Positions 10,610 through 21,273 are shown, counted from the first letter of the stretch. The stretch: DNA of 64,000 bases from Erinaceus europaeus (GCF_950295315.1 NC_080164.1:108036524-108100523), one strand, 5' to 3'. Made by a program: numbers and translations. Notes: generated from the letters alone by a model not told the origin.

Positions 10610-10982
10610 TCTCCATGTTCACAGTTCTGTTATTCACAGTAACCATGAAATGAAAGCAACCTAAATGTCCATCGACAGATGATTGGATGAGAAGGTGATG
10701 AAATATGCATTCAGTGGAACAGTACCCTGAAATTCAAACAGTTGATATTGTGTCCTTCAGGACAACATTGGGGGTGGGGGAAACTAAGTGGTTATACTTA
10801 GGAAAGTAAATAAAGAGGCAAAAGACTACTGAATTGTTTTGCTCATATGTGGAATAGAGAAAACAGAAGCATTTGAACTTGGAAGGAAAAAGGGGGGGAG
10901 TAGTCAAACCCCAAACCCACTCTAAGACTTTGTGAGAACTACTAATATGCTGCCTATGGGGGTGAAGGTGGGGTGGGGACAT
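10610..10982 (+). mobile_element. Old L1 ORF2/3'-UTR fragment
   Basis: CACAGTAACCATGAAATGAAAGCAACCTAAATGTCCATCGACAGATGA matches the L1 segment that elsewhere encodes [16 protein letters not shown], but it is much more diverged. The element continues beyond the 5S insertion (11101-11145) and beyond the next SINE, to about 11395 (TCATTATTAAATCACTAAT). Confidence 0.7.
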
Positions 10983-11100
10983 AGAACTTTGGTAGTGGTC
11001 TACGGCCATACCACCCTGAACACACCTGATCTTGTCTGATCTCGGAAGCTAAGCAGGGTGGGGCCTGGTTAGTACTTTGAAGGGAGAACTTTGGTAGTGG
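10983..11100 (+). pseudogene. 5S rRNA retropseudogene, 3'-truncated, with 16-bp TSD
   Basis: Positions 10998-11084 match the 5' ~85 nt of vertebrate 5S rRNA from its first base (GTCTACGGCC). They include the A-box and intermediate-element region (AAGCTAAGCAGGGT) and GGGCCTGGTTAGTAC. The 3' third is missing. Perfect 16-bp direct repeats, AGAACTTTGGTAGTGG, flank it at 10983-10998 and 11085-11100, and there is no poly(A). The repeats show insertion by the L1 machinery. A functional 5S gene would need the full ~120 bp and a T-run terminator, neither of which is present. Confidence 0.92.
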
Positions 11101-11145
11101 GTGTAGTGTGGAACTGTACCCTGTCATCTTAAAATTTTGGGAGTT

Positions 11146-11365
11146 ATGGAGCCAAGTGGTCATGATACACCTGTTTGAGTACACACATTATATTGTGCAA
11201 GGACCAAGGTTCAAGCCCCTGGTCCCCAACTGCAGGAGGAAAGCTTTATGAGTGGTGAATCACGGCTGTAGGTTTCTTATCTATCTCTTTCCCTTTCTAT
11301 CTCCCCCTCCCCTCTCAATTTCTCTCTGTCTCTATCCAATAAAAAAATAAATAACAGATTTTTAA
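11146..11365 (+). mobile_element. tRNA-derived SINE (type A), diverged
   Basis: GGAGCCAAGTGGTCATGATAC head, GGTTCAAGCCCCTGGTCCCC B-box region, AGGAGGAAAGC linker and TC-rich body ending in CCAATAAAAAAATAAATAA. It is inserted in the old L1 3' end, whose sequence resumes at about 11370. Confidence 0.85.
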
Positions 11366-11456
11366 AAAATCTTGGAAGTCATTATTAAATCACTAATTTA
11401 AGAAGTCCAAATATTTACCTTAAAAATAAATATATGTATAAAAAAATGTATACTTT

Positions 11457-11656
11457 GGGGGTCAGGTGGTGCACCTGGTTGAGTGCACCCATCACAATGC
11501 ACAAGGACCCAAGTTCAAACTCCTGGTCTTCACCTACAGGAGGCTAAGCTCCATGAGTGGTGAAGCAATGCTGCAGGTGTCTCTCTTTCCCTTTGTCTTT
11601 ATCTCTCTCACCCCTCTCAACTTCTCTCTGCCTCTATCCAAAATAAATAAAGAAAA
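11457..11656 (+). mobile_element. tRNA-derived SINE (type A), short form
   Basis: GGGGTCAGGTGGTGCACCTG head, CAAGTTCAAACTCCTGGTCT B-box region, TC-rich body and CCAAAATAAATAAAGAAAA tail. Confidence 0.88.
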
Positions 11657-11779
11657 TATTATAAAAATATGTACTTTTGTGGCTAACACAAAATTAATCC
11701 AAGCATGTTATTTTATCTATCATATATGTATCTGTTCTAGTCATGTATCTATATATCATATCTATGCATCTATGGATTT

Positions 11780-11794
11780 ATGTATGTATCTATC

Positions 11795-11832
<38 letters not shown>

Positions 11833-11842
11833 TATCTATCAC
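11780..11842 (+). repeat. (CTAT)n microsatellite
   Basis: About nine perfect CTAT units at about 11795-11831 sit within a longer ATCT/ATGT-rich stretch that starts near 11735. Confidence 0.95.
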
Positions 11843-11849
11843 CTACTGA

Positions 11850-12780
11850 CCTTAGGAGCTCAAGAACTACCACATGAGAATCTGTGAAATTCTACTTCTA
11901 AAGAGCTCACACACATTGAGGGTTGGAACTCCACAATCTAGTGGGTTTCAAATGGAGCCATGGGATGGCAGGGAGCTATTTTTGGCAAAGGACCTCTGGT
12001 GGCAGCTGTTGTGTGCTGGCTAGAGGGCAAAGTGAGTGTACCTTGACCAGCATTCCACAGGCTCCAGATTCTACCAAGCTTGTACAAAGAAAGAAAGTTC
12101 AGCCTGAAAAACGATTGCCCACCCAAGTCAAAGGTGTCCCCTTGTGTTTAAGACCCAGGAGCAGGTGGTTTGAAAGGTTTTATTCAGTCTCACACTCCCA
12201 GGCATCACACCTCTAAATAACTGGCATTGTAAATCAGATATAACAGGTATTTGCTGCCTGAAGGAGAAAAATGATCAAGTGTTTGTTGGAGGCAATAGGA
12301 AACTACCAGTCAGTTTCACTGAAGAGCAACTTGAGCCAGGAGAAGTGACAGGACTAGTGCCCTCTAGTGATCTCTCTCCTCTTCCCCTCAAGAGCCCTAG
12401 GGAGCTTTCTCTACTTATTAGGGGAAAGATTTTGTCATTTATCCCCAGTCTCATCTTCCTCTCCCAAGAGTCATTTACTGTCTGTTTCATTGAATGAGTT
12501 TTCTTTGTACTAACATCTAAGTTACCAACATAGAATTTTACCTTCAACAAAAAAAAAAAACCCTGTTCAATATTTCTTCTGAAATCACTAGTATGTAGCT
12601 ATTCACAAAAGAAGTACAAGATTGTTTTTTTACCTCTGAAGAAACTTAATATAGGTGAGGATATGTACAAATAAAAAAATTAAGGTACTTATTTTTTTAA
12701 CCACAAAGATAAAAACAGTTCTTTGATCTTATACACTTGAATCAGTGGTTGTTGAGATAAAATGATTTCAGTGTAAAGCA
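11850..12780. other. Unassigned sequence
   Basis: This stretch of about 930 bp holds no recognised repeat. Overlapping frames at 11923-12216 (+) and 12275-12550 (-) lack motifs, and nothing supports a gene. Confidence 0.45.
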
Positions 12781-12784
12781 CATG

Positions 12785-13120
12785 TTAAAAAAATTTTTTT
12801 ATCAGTAGTGACTTAACAGTGGGTTACAAAACTATAAGATTTGGGGGGTACAGTTTCACCCCGTATGTGGTGTCATTGTACCCATCACTGAAGTCCTATG
12901 TCCCTACTTCCTATAGCAACCACAATTGTCCCAGTGTCTAAGACACAGCTTGGTTTCATTGTTTATGCAAGTTCTTTTGCTTTAGTTGTCCATATTCTAC
13001 ACATTAACGGAACCAGACAGTAGCTGTTCTCTGTTTCTTATTTCACTTAGCATAATCACATCCAGTGCCATCTATTCTAGCTCAAGCAATATAATCTCTC
13101 TCTCTTTTTTTACTTCATTG
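12785..13120 (-). mobile_element. Diverged L1 3' end (antisense)
   Basis: The T-rich left end, CAGTGGGTTACAAAACTATAAG and GTTTCTTATTTCACTTAGCATAAT (the antisense of the SEISQ-coding end of ORF2) mark an old L1 3' UTR and ORF2 terminus. Confidence 0.65.
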
Positions 13121-13124
13121 TGAC

Positions 13125-13350
13125 ATTTAGTTGTTTAAATTTTATTAAAGAACTAATACAGACTTACAAAATTATGAGATAACAGGGGTACAATTCCACA
13201 CCATTCCCACCACCAGAGTTCTGTGTCCCCATACCCCTCCAATGGAAACTGCAGTAGTTCTCCTAAGGTCACAGATATAGGTTGACTATTATTTCTATAA
13301 CTATATAACTATATGTTTCGATATCTACACATTTTTCCTATGGTCCTGCC
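13125..13350 (-). mobile_element. Old L1 3'-UTR fragment (antisense)
   Basis: It contains GGGGTACAATTCCACACCATTCCCACCACCAGAGTTCTG and CTCCAATGGAAACTGCAGTAG, shared with 20585-20695. It is a 3'-end-only relative of the long-UTR L1 family. Confidence 0.7.
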
Positions 13351-13354
13351 TTCT

Positions 13355-14295
13355 CTTATTTTTTTATTTCTTTATTGGGGAATTAATTTTTTACATTCAA
13401 TAGTAAATACAATAGTTTGTACATGCATAGCATTTCTCAGTTTTCCATATAGCAATACAACCCCCACTAGGTCCTCTGTCATCCTTCTTGGACCTGTATT
13501 CTACCCCACCCCCCACCCCAGAGTCTTATACTTTGGTGCAATATGCCAATTCCAGTTCAGGTTCTATTTGTGTTTTCTGATCTTGTTTTTCACTTTGGCC
13601 TGAGAGTGAGGTCATCCCATATTCATCCTTCTGTTTCTGACTTATTTCACTCAACATGATTTTTTCAAGATCCATCCAAGATCGGCTAAAAATGGTGAAG
13701 TCACCATTTTTTACAGCTGAGTAGTATTCCATTGTGTATATATACCACAACTTGCTCAGCCACTCATCTGTTGTTGGACACCTGGGTTGCTTCCAGGTTT
13801 TGGCTACTACAAATTGTGCTGAGAATATGTGTGTACACAGATCTTTTTGGATGGGAGTGTTGAGTTCCTTAGGATTTATCCCCAGGAGAAGAATTGCAGG
13901 ATCATAGGGTAGGTCCATTTCTAGGCTTCTGAGAGTTCTCCAGACTGTTCTCCACAGAGGATAGACTAATTTACATTCCCACCAGCAGTGTAGGAGGGTT
14001 CCTTTGACCCCACACCCTCTCCAGCATTTGCTGCTGTTACCTTTTCTGATATATGACATTCTCACAGGAGTGAAGTGGTATTATCTCATTGTTGCCTTCA
14101 TTTGCATTTCTCTGACAATCAAAGACTTGGAGCATTTTTTCATGTGTTTCTCGGCCTTTCTACTGTGATGAATATTCTGTCCATGTCCTCACCCCATTTT
14201 TGGATGGGGTTATTTGTTTTTCTGTTGTTCAGTTCGGCAAGCTCTTTATATATTTTGGTTATTAAACTCTTTATATATTTTGATTATTAAAGTCT
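13355..14295 (-). mobile_element. L1 3' end, type I (antisense)
   Basis: An antisense 5'-truncated L1. The 3' UTR begins at the left (TTTCTTTATTGGGGAATTAA), and the minus-strand frame at 13526-14065 encodes the last ~180 residues of ORF2p. At about 14296 it abuts another L1 of opposite orientation, so two 5'-truncated ends meet head to head. Confidence 0.9.
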
Positions 14296-16825
14296 TGTCT
14301 TCCAGAAGATTGAAGACACTGGGATACTCCTTTCCAGCTTCTATGAAGCCAACATCACTCTGATAACAAAAGCAGACAGGGACACAACCAAAAAAGAAAA
14401 CTAAAGACCAATACCTCTGATGAACGTAGATGCTAAAATTTGAACAAAATTCTAGCCACCAGATACAGCAGTATATTAAAAAGATTGTTCATCATGACTG
14501 GGTGGGATTTATCCCGGGCATGCAAGGTTGGTTTAATATATGTAAATAAATCAATGTGATCCATCACATCAACAAAAGCAAGACCAAAAACCACATGGTC
14601 ATATCAATAGATGCAGAGAAAGCCTTTGACAAAATACAGCTTCCCTTTATGATCAAAATACTACAAAAAATGGGATTAGATGGAAAATTCCTCAAGTCAG
14701 TGGAGTCTATATATAGCAAACCTACAGCCAACATCATACTCAATGGTGAAAAACTGGAAGCATTTCCACTCAGATCAGGTACTAGACAGGGCTGCCCACT
14801 ATCACCATTACTATTCAACATAGTGTTGGAAGTTCTTGCCATAGCAATCAGGCAGGAGCAAGGAATTAAAGGCATACAGATTGGAAGAGAAGTCAAACTC
14901 TCCCTATTTGCAGATGACTTGATACTACACATAGAAAAACCTAAAGAATCCAGCAAAATGCTTTTGGAAATCATCAGGCAATACAGTAAGGTGTCAGGCT
15001 ACAACATTAACATTCAAAAGACAGTGGCATTCCTCTATGCAAACACTAAGTTTGAAGAACATGAAATCCAGATATCAATTCCTTTTTACTATAAGCAACA
15101 AGAACAATAAAATATCTAGGAATAAACCTAACCAAAGAAGTGAAAGACTTGTATACAAGTATACTTGTATACTGAGTTACTACTCAGGGAAATTGAAAAA
15201 GACACAAAGAAGTGGGAAGATATATTCCACTTTCATGGGTTGGCAGAATCAACATTATTAAAATGAATATACTACCCAGAGCCATATACAAATGTAATGC
15301 TACCCCTATCAATATCCCAAACACATTTTTTAGGCGAATAGAACAAATGCTACAAATCTTTATCTGGAACCAGCAAAGACCTAGAATTGCCAAAAACACT
15401 CTTGAGAAGAAAGAACAGAACTAGAAGAATCACACTCCCAGATTTCAAATTGTATTAGGGCCATTGTCATCAAAACTGCTTGTTACTGGAACATGAATAG
15501 ACATATTCACCAGTGGAATAGAATTGAGAGCCCAGAAGTCATCTAATCTTTGACAAAGGTGCCCAGACTATTAGATGGGGAAAGCAAAGTCTCTTCAACA
15601 AGTGATGTTGGAAAAAATGGGTTTAAACATGCAGAAGAATGAAACAAACACAAAAATAAATTCCAAGTGGATCAAGGACCTGGATGTTAGATCTGAAACT
15701 ATCAGATACTTAGAGAAAAATATTGGCAGAACTCTTTCTTGCATAAATTTTAAAGACATCTACAATGAAACTAGTCCTGTTACAAAGAAGACTAAGGCAA
15801 GTGTAAATCTATGGGACTGCATCAAATTAAAAAGCTTCTTCACAGCTAAAGAAACCACTACCCAAACCAAGAGACCCCTCACAGAATGGGAGAAGATCTT
15901 TACATGACATACATCAGATAAGAGGCTAATAACCAAAATATATAAAGAGCTTGCCAAACTCAACAGCAAGAAAACAAATAACCCCATCCAAAAATGGGGT
16001 GAGGACATGGACAGAATATTCATCACAGTAGAAAGGCTGAGAAACACATGAAAAAATGCTCCAAGTCTTTGATTGTCAGAGAAATGCAAATGAAGGCAAC
16101 AATGAGATAATACCACTTCACTCCTATGAGAATGTCATACATCAGAAAAGGTAACAGTAGCAAATGCTGAAGAGGCTGTGGGGACAAAGGAACCCTCCTC
16201 CACTACTGGTGGGAATGTAAATTAGCCAATCCTCTGTGGAGAACAGTCTGATGAACCCTCAGAAGCCTAGAAATGGACCTATCCTATGACCCTGCAATTC
16301 CTCTCCTGAGGATATATCCTAAGGACTCCAACACACCCACCTGAAAAGATCTGTGTACACATATGTTCTTAGCAGCACAATTTGTAATAGCCAAAACCTG
16401 GAAGCAACCCAAGTATCCAACAACAGATGAGTGGCTGAGCAAGTTGTGGTATTATATACACAATAAAATACTACTAAGCTATAAATAATGCTGACTTCAC
16501 CATTTTCAGCCAGTCTTGGATGGACCTTGAAAAATTCATGGTAAGTGAAATAAGTCAGAAACAGAAGGATGAATATGGGATGATCTCACTCTCAGGCAGA
16601 TGTTGAAAAACAAGATCAGAAGAGAAAACACAAGTAGAATCTGAACTGGAATTGGTGTATAGCACCAAAGTAAAAGACTCTGGGGTGGGTGGTGGGGAGA
16701 ATACAGGACCAAAAAGGATGAAAGAGGACCTAGTGGGTTGTTGTATTATTATATAGAAAACTGGGCAATGTTGTGCATGTATAAAGTATTGTATTTACTG
16801 TTGAGTGTAAAACATTAATTCCCTA
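14296..16825 (+). mobile_element. L1, 5'-truncated: RT domain to 3' UTR
   Basis: This sense L1 enters in the middle of the reverse transcriptase domain and continues through the C-terminus and the type I 3' UTR (ACATTAATTCCCTAATGAAG). Its terminus is a (GAA)n tract rather than pure poly(A). The last ~900 bp form an imperfect inverted repeat with 13355-14295. Confidence 0.92.
14300..16610 (+). pseudogene. L1 ORF2p reverse transcriptase and C-terminal region, broken
   Basis: The open frame 14556-15110 holds most of the RT palm: the AEKAFDKIQ region, [15 protein letters not shown] and the catalytic box FADD (in SLFADDLIL). It is broken upstream by stops and by lost bases at 14400-14530. A duplication of about 10 bp near 15150-15175 (TATACAAGTATACTTGTATACTG) disrupts the frame downstream. 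The later frame 15575-15907 covers the region with SKWIKDLDV, and the final C-terminal segment is also broken. No activity is expected. Confidence 0.88.
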
Positions 16826-17050
16826 ATGAAGAAGAAGAAGAAGAAGAAGAAGAAGAAGAAGAAGAAGAAGAAGAAGAAGAAAAAGAAGAAGAAGAAGAAG
16901 AAAAAGGTGAAGGTGAAGGTGAAGGTGAAGGTGAAGGTAGGTGAAGGAGAAGAAGGAGAAGGAGAAGGAGAAGGAGAAGGAGAAGGAGAAGGAGAAGGAG
17001 AAGGAGAAGGAGAAGGAGAAGGAAGAGGGGAAGGGGAAGAAGGAAAAGGA
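16826..17050 (+). repeat. (GAA)n-(GGTGAA)n-(GGAGAA)n compound array
   Basis: GAA units run from about 16828 to 16903, GGTGAA units from about 16904 to 16938 and GGAGAA units from about 16945 to 17022, ending in GGGGAAG-like repeats. The array grows out of the 3' tail of the preceding L1 and ends directly at another L1 fragment. The poly-Lys and poly-Leu frames over it are meaningless. Confidence 0.95.
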
Positions 17051-17645
17051 TAGAAATAGACCTACCCTATGATCCTGCAATTCCTCTTCTGGGGATATAT
17101 ATCTAAGGAACCCAACACACCCATCCAATAAGATTTGTGTATACCTATTTTCATAGCAACACAATTTGTAATAGCCAAAACCTGGAAGCAACCCAGGTGT
17201 CCAACAACAAGATGAGTGACTGAGCAAGTTGTGGTATATATACACAATGGAATACCACTCCCCTATTAAAAACAGTGGCTTCACTGTTTTCAGCCCATTT
17301 TGTATGGAGCTTGAAAAAGTCATGGTAAGTAAAATAAGTCAGAAACAGAAGGATGAATATGGGATTATCTCACTCTCAGGAAGAAGTTGAAATACAAGAT
17401 CAGAAGAGAAAACACAAGTAGAACCTGAACTGGAGTTGGTGTATTATACCAAAGTAAAAGACTCTGGCGTGAGTGGCGGGGAGAGTACAGGTCCAAAACA
17501 GATTGACAGAGGACCTAGTGGGGGTTGTATTGTTGTGTGGAAAACTGAGAAATGTTATGCGTGTACAAACTATTGTATTTACTGTCGAATGTTATACATT
17601 AATCCCCCAATAATAAAATTAAATAATAATAATAATATAAAGAGA
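17051..17645 (+). mobile_element. L1 3' end, type I
   Basis: A 5'-truncated copy holding the coding region of the ORF2p C-terminus (degraded; no long frame) and the short 3' UTR, ending in CCCCCAATAATAAAATTAAATAATAATAA. Confidence 0.88.
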
Positions 17646-17869
17646 ATTAGAAAACTGAATTAGGGCAGGAAGTAGCTCTTAAACTTGAAGAAAATATATA
17701 AATGCCATTAACTATTTACTTCATTGATCTGACCTAGGGCCCAGGGCTATCCATATTTAGCACAGGAGCTTGTGTAACCTCTTAGTCCCTGGCAGTCTGA
17801 GTTCATAGTCCATGGTCTCTGCTGGGAACATTCTAAGCTGCACATAATTCAGGAACAATTTTCCTCCAG

Positions 17870-18050
17870 TGGCCCCTGTGGCCATTTTTTCAATTTGTTT
17901 TTTGATAGGATAGAGACAAATTTATAGGGGATGGGAGGAAGATAGAGATGGGGAGAAAAACATAGACACCTGCAGACCTGCTTCACTGCTTGTGTCTTGT
18001 AAAGCAACCCTGGTACAGGGAGCCGGGGTCTCAAACCGAGTTCTCTGTCC
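17870..18050 (-). mobile_element. tRNA-derived SINE (type A), antisense, truncated
   Basis: The body complement (ATAGAGACAAATTTATAGGGGATGGG), CACCTGCAGACCTGCTTCACTGC and a degraded head are visible. A GAAA-rich purine run, 18055-18100, follows. Confidence 0.8.
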
Positions 18051-18100
18051 TATAAAAAAAAAAAGAAGAAAGAAGAAAGAAAGAAAAGAAAAGAAAGAAA

Positions 18101-18170
18101 TTAGCCACAGGAGCAGTGGATTCATAATGCCAGCACCAGCCCCAGAGGAAAGAAAAATACTATGAAGAAC
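18101..18170 (+). mobile_element. SINE 3' tail module, sense
   Basis: CCACAGGAGCAGTGGATTCATAATGCCAGCACCAGCCCCAGAG is the sense form of the tail seen antisense at 4081-4145 and 35948-36012. Its own head is missing here. Confidence 0.75.
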
Positions 18171-18240
18171 AACACTGATGCAGTTGATAATATCTGGGTG
18201 CAGACTATATAGTAAATATATTCTAACAATGAAAGTCAGC

Positions 18241-18445
18241 TTGGGGACCAGTGGGTGATGCACCTGGTTAAGCACACACATAACAGTGTGCAAGGGTCTA
18301 GGCTCAAATCCCTGGCCCCCACCTGTAAGGGGAAAGCTTCATGAGTGGTGAAACAGAGCTTCAGATCTTTCTTTTTCTCTCTCCCTCTCTATCTCCCCAC
18401 TTCCTTTTGGTTTCACACTGTCTCTAGCCAAAATAAATAAAACCT
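18241..18445 (+). mobile_element. tRNA-derived SINE (type A), short form
   Basis: GGGGACCAGTGGGTGATGCACC head, GGCTCAAATCCCTGGCCCCC B-box region, linker, TC-rich body and a CCAAAATAAATAAAA end. Confidence 0.88.
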
Positions 18446-18689
18446 AGCTTTATTCTCATGATGAAGTAGATTCATGGGTCAAAGTTATTAAATCTGTGAA
18501 ATAAAAATTTAATTAATAGATGTGGTTTCTGCTTAGAGCTCACTCCAGCACAATAAAATCTGAATATCATATGACTCTGAGTCACTGAATATCAGCAGTG
18601 AGTTCGTCTAGTAAAACAAATGTTGATAAATAAAAGTAAAAAAGAAACCATGTAACTTATGTTTTTTTTCCCATACTTTTCTGCTACCA

Positions 18690-20425
18690 AGATTATGGCC
18701 TGTACACATCTACTGCTCCCAGAGACCTTTTAAAATAGAAGATGAGAGACAGAGACCCTCCCAGGACCTTGCTCTCACCATAAAGCAATGATGGTAGTGA
18801 TAGCCCCAGTCTCCTAAGGAAGTCTGAGGGTACCCTGCCCTGCCACTTGAAAAAGGCTGGTCCTAAAATGAGTGTGCCTGCAATGTTCCTCATACCAGTA
18901 GGGACTTAGATATTACAAGGCTTTAGTGATATATATCCTGGAGCAGGTGGATGGAGATAGTTAATTTTAGCCACAGAATTTTTTTTTCAAGAATGGGAGC
19001 TACTCCCTGCCCTAATACAACTTTCTAACCCTTTCCCTCTACTCTGACACCATTCTAAGACAATATTCTTTTTTTTAATTTAATTTTTTATTTATAAAAA
19101 GGAATCATTGACTAAACCATAGGATAAGAAGGGTACAACTTCACACAATTCCCACCACCAGAACTCTGTATCCCATCCTCTCCCCGATAGCTTTCCTATT
19201 CTTTAACCCTCAGGGAGTATGGACCCAAGGTCATTGTGGGATGCAGAAGATTGAAGGTCTGGTTTCTGTTAAGTGATTCCCCGATGAATATGGGTGTTGA
19301 CAGGTCAATCTATATTCCCAGCCTGTCTCTCTCTTTCCCAAGTTGGGAAGGGCTCTGGGGAAGCAGAGCTTCAGGACACATTGGTAGGGTTGTCTGTCCA
19401 GGGAAGTCTGGTCAGCATCATGCTAGCATCTGGAACCTGGTGGTTGAAAAGAGAGTTAACATACAAAGCCAAACAAATTGCTGACCAATCATGGACCTAA
19501 AGGCTGGAATGTTGCAGATGAAGATTTGGGGGCCCTCTGTTTTGTAGATAGCTAGTAGGCATATTTTAGTTACATTCCAAAGGGCCTGTGGCTATACTAG
19601 TGCTTTTTTTTTTTGCAAAAAAAAAATAATAAGATAATATTCTTATCCAACCTCAGGCTAGCTACCAAACTCAAGCAAAAATACCATAGTTGTGTGTCCC
19701 CAGGAATATGACTAAAATGGTTTCCCTAGCTTTCTGCTACCCTAAAATCCCTAATTTCATCTGCTTTAATCCTACTTTTTGGTTCCTGTTCATTAACCAT
19801 TTTGTCTCAATTTAGGTCATGTCACCTCCCAGACACCAAGCTACAAATATTACCATGACTCCACCCTAACTTCTCTGGACAGACGACCTTACCAATGTGT
19901 CCTAGACCCTCGCATCTCCAGAGCTCCAGCCCAGTAGGGAGAGATAGAAATAGGCTGGATCGACCTGTCAACGCCCATGCTCAGCAGAGAAGCAATTACA
20001 GAAGTCAGAACTCCCACCTTCTTCTCCCCCAAAACAACCTTAATCCATACTCCCAGTGGGTGAGAAGCGACAGGATGAAGATAAGAGGGCTCTGAACTCC
20101 AGCTCCATCAGCAACCAGAGAGAGAGAGATGGAAACGGAAAGAGACATATGGAGGTAGTTACGATGTCATGAGTGACTTGGAGGGGAAGAGAAGATTGAA
20201 TCAGGAAAAAAAAAAGGGGGGAACTATGCATAAATGTGGACAAATATTTGTAGATATGATGGTTGGCCCATGTCTATAACTTTAAGGGAACTGTGATGGA
20301 TTGCAGTGGGGAGAGTGAAGATTCAGAAATCTAGTGGTGGGAATGGTGTGGATTCAAACCCCTGTTGACATGTAATTCTGTAAAACAAAAATAAATAAGT
20401 AATAATAATAATAATAATAAAAGAA
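18690..20425 (+). mobile_element. Old long L1 3'-UTR retroposon, split by a younger copy
   Basis: The first part is 18690-19056 (TGTTCCTCATACCAGTAGGG and GAATGGGAGCTACTCCCTGC-like segments) and the second 19645-20425. They share the order of segments with the type II 3' UTR and end in CTGTAAAACAAAAATAAATAAG followed by (AAT)n. A younger antisense copy is nested at 19071-19630. Confidence 0.75.
19071..19630 (-). mobile_element. Type II L1 3'-UTR insertion, nested, with TSD
   Basis: A 560-bp antisense copy with its T-rich left end. The flanking duplications AAGACAATATTCTT (19057-19070) and AAGATAATATTCTT (19631-19644) differ at one base. Its target is an older, opposite-strand member of the same repeat family. 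Confidence 0.87.
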
Positions 20426-20489
20426 AGCATACAATTGCCTTTCTTTTTTCTTTTTCTTTCTTCCTTTCTATTATTATTGTTTTATTATT

Positions 20490-20575
20490 ATTTTACCAGA
20501 GTACTACACAGCTCTGGCTTACATTGATGTGAGGCATTAAACCTGGGGCTTTGGAGCCTCGGGCCTGAAAATATT
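20490..20575 (-). mobile_element. SINE type B, antisense, degraded
   Basis: ACCAGAGTACTACACAGCTCTGG and GGCATTAAACCTGGGGCTTTGGAGCCTC are the complement of the 3' half of the type B SINE. Confidence 0.65.
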
Positions 20576-20584
20576 TTTCTCTCT

Positions 20585-20790
20585 TTTTTCACTGTTCATT
20601 TAATGTTGATATACGAAACTGTAAGATAGCATGGTGTTCTGTGTCCCCATCCCTGCAATGGAAACTACAGTAGTCATGAGACTCATTTTTTTTTAAACCT
20701 TTATGCTATCTCCCTTGCCAAAGGTTGAGTTCTAGTTATTGGATACATACATCGTATCTTCTCGTCAATATCTGATATTGATAAACTTTG
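20585..20790 (-). mobile_element. Old L1 3'-UTR fragment (antisense)
   Basis: It shares GTTCTGTGTCCCCATCCCTGCAATGGAAACTACAGTAGT with 13210-13260. Confidence 0.6.
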
Positions 20791-20807
20791 CCACTGGATG
20801 GGGGAAG

Positions 20808-20948
20808 GTAGCATAATGGTTATGCAAAGAGACTTTCATGCCTGAGACTGCAATGTCCTAGGTTCAATGCCTCACACTGCCATAAGCCAGAGATGAGCAA
20901 GGCTCTGGTTAAATAATAATAATATTATAAAAAATAAAATTAAAAAAT
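20808..20948 (+). mobile_element. SINE type B
   Basis: The head TAGCATAATGGTTATGCAAA carries the A-box-like element. GGTTCAATGCC serves as the B-box region, then CCATAAGCCAGAGATGAGC and an (AAT)n/A-rich tail. Confidence 0.85.
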
Positions 20949-20959
20949 GCAGACTTTAT

Positions 20960-21273
20960 TGTTGTTAAAATTCGTAGGTTCCAGCTGGCCGGGCTAGCTT
21001 CACGGGCGGGTAACAGAGACGACCAGAGACATACGGCTGGGCAGGGAAGCTGTATTTCTTTATTCAGGAACAACGATTCATAAACTAAACCAAACTAATC
21101 ACCAAACAGAACTCTGCTGTATCTTTGCAGCGGCGCAAGCACTCTCTCTAACTCTGGAACTCAGGAACCCTCTTGGGGTTCCTGGGGGCGGGGCCAAGCG
21201 GCCCGCGAAACTAACTGGACTGATCCAATTCTCTTGGCGGGGGAGAACTAGAACCCAATGTAAAGCATACAAA
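20960..21273 (-). repeat. Putative solo LTR (antisense), GC-rich
   Basis: This 314-bp CpG-containing island stands out in AT-rich surroundings. Read on the minus strand it has a GC-box-like CCCCGCCC stretch near its middle. An AATAAA polyadenylation signal follows (complement at 21059-21064), and the 3' end is TTTTAACAACA, as expected for a retroviral U5 end. ACTTTAT occurs on both sides (20953-20959 and 21274-21280). A TG start is not exactly adjacent to that repeat, so the edges, and the LTR call itself, remain provisional. A CpG-rich non-LTR retrocopy is the alternative. Confidence 0.55.

Noticed and set aside
10998..11084. Functional 5S rRNA gene
   Set aside because: The 3' third and the terminator are missing, and flanking TSDs show a retrocopy.
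13355..16815. A single twin-primed (inverted) L1 insertion
   Set aside because: Both halves contain the 3' UTR and ORF2 end, so they must be two elements.
16823..17323. 166-codon Ser/Phe/Leu-rich frame that could mimic a membrane protein
   Set aside because: Its hydrophobic part is the antisense translation of the GAA/GGAGAA array.
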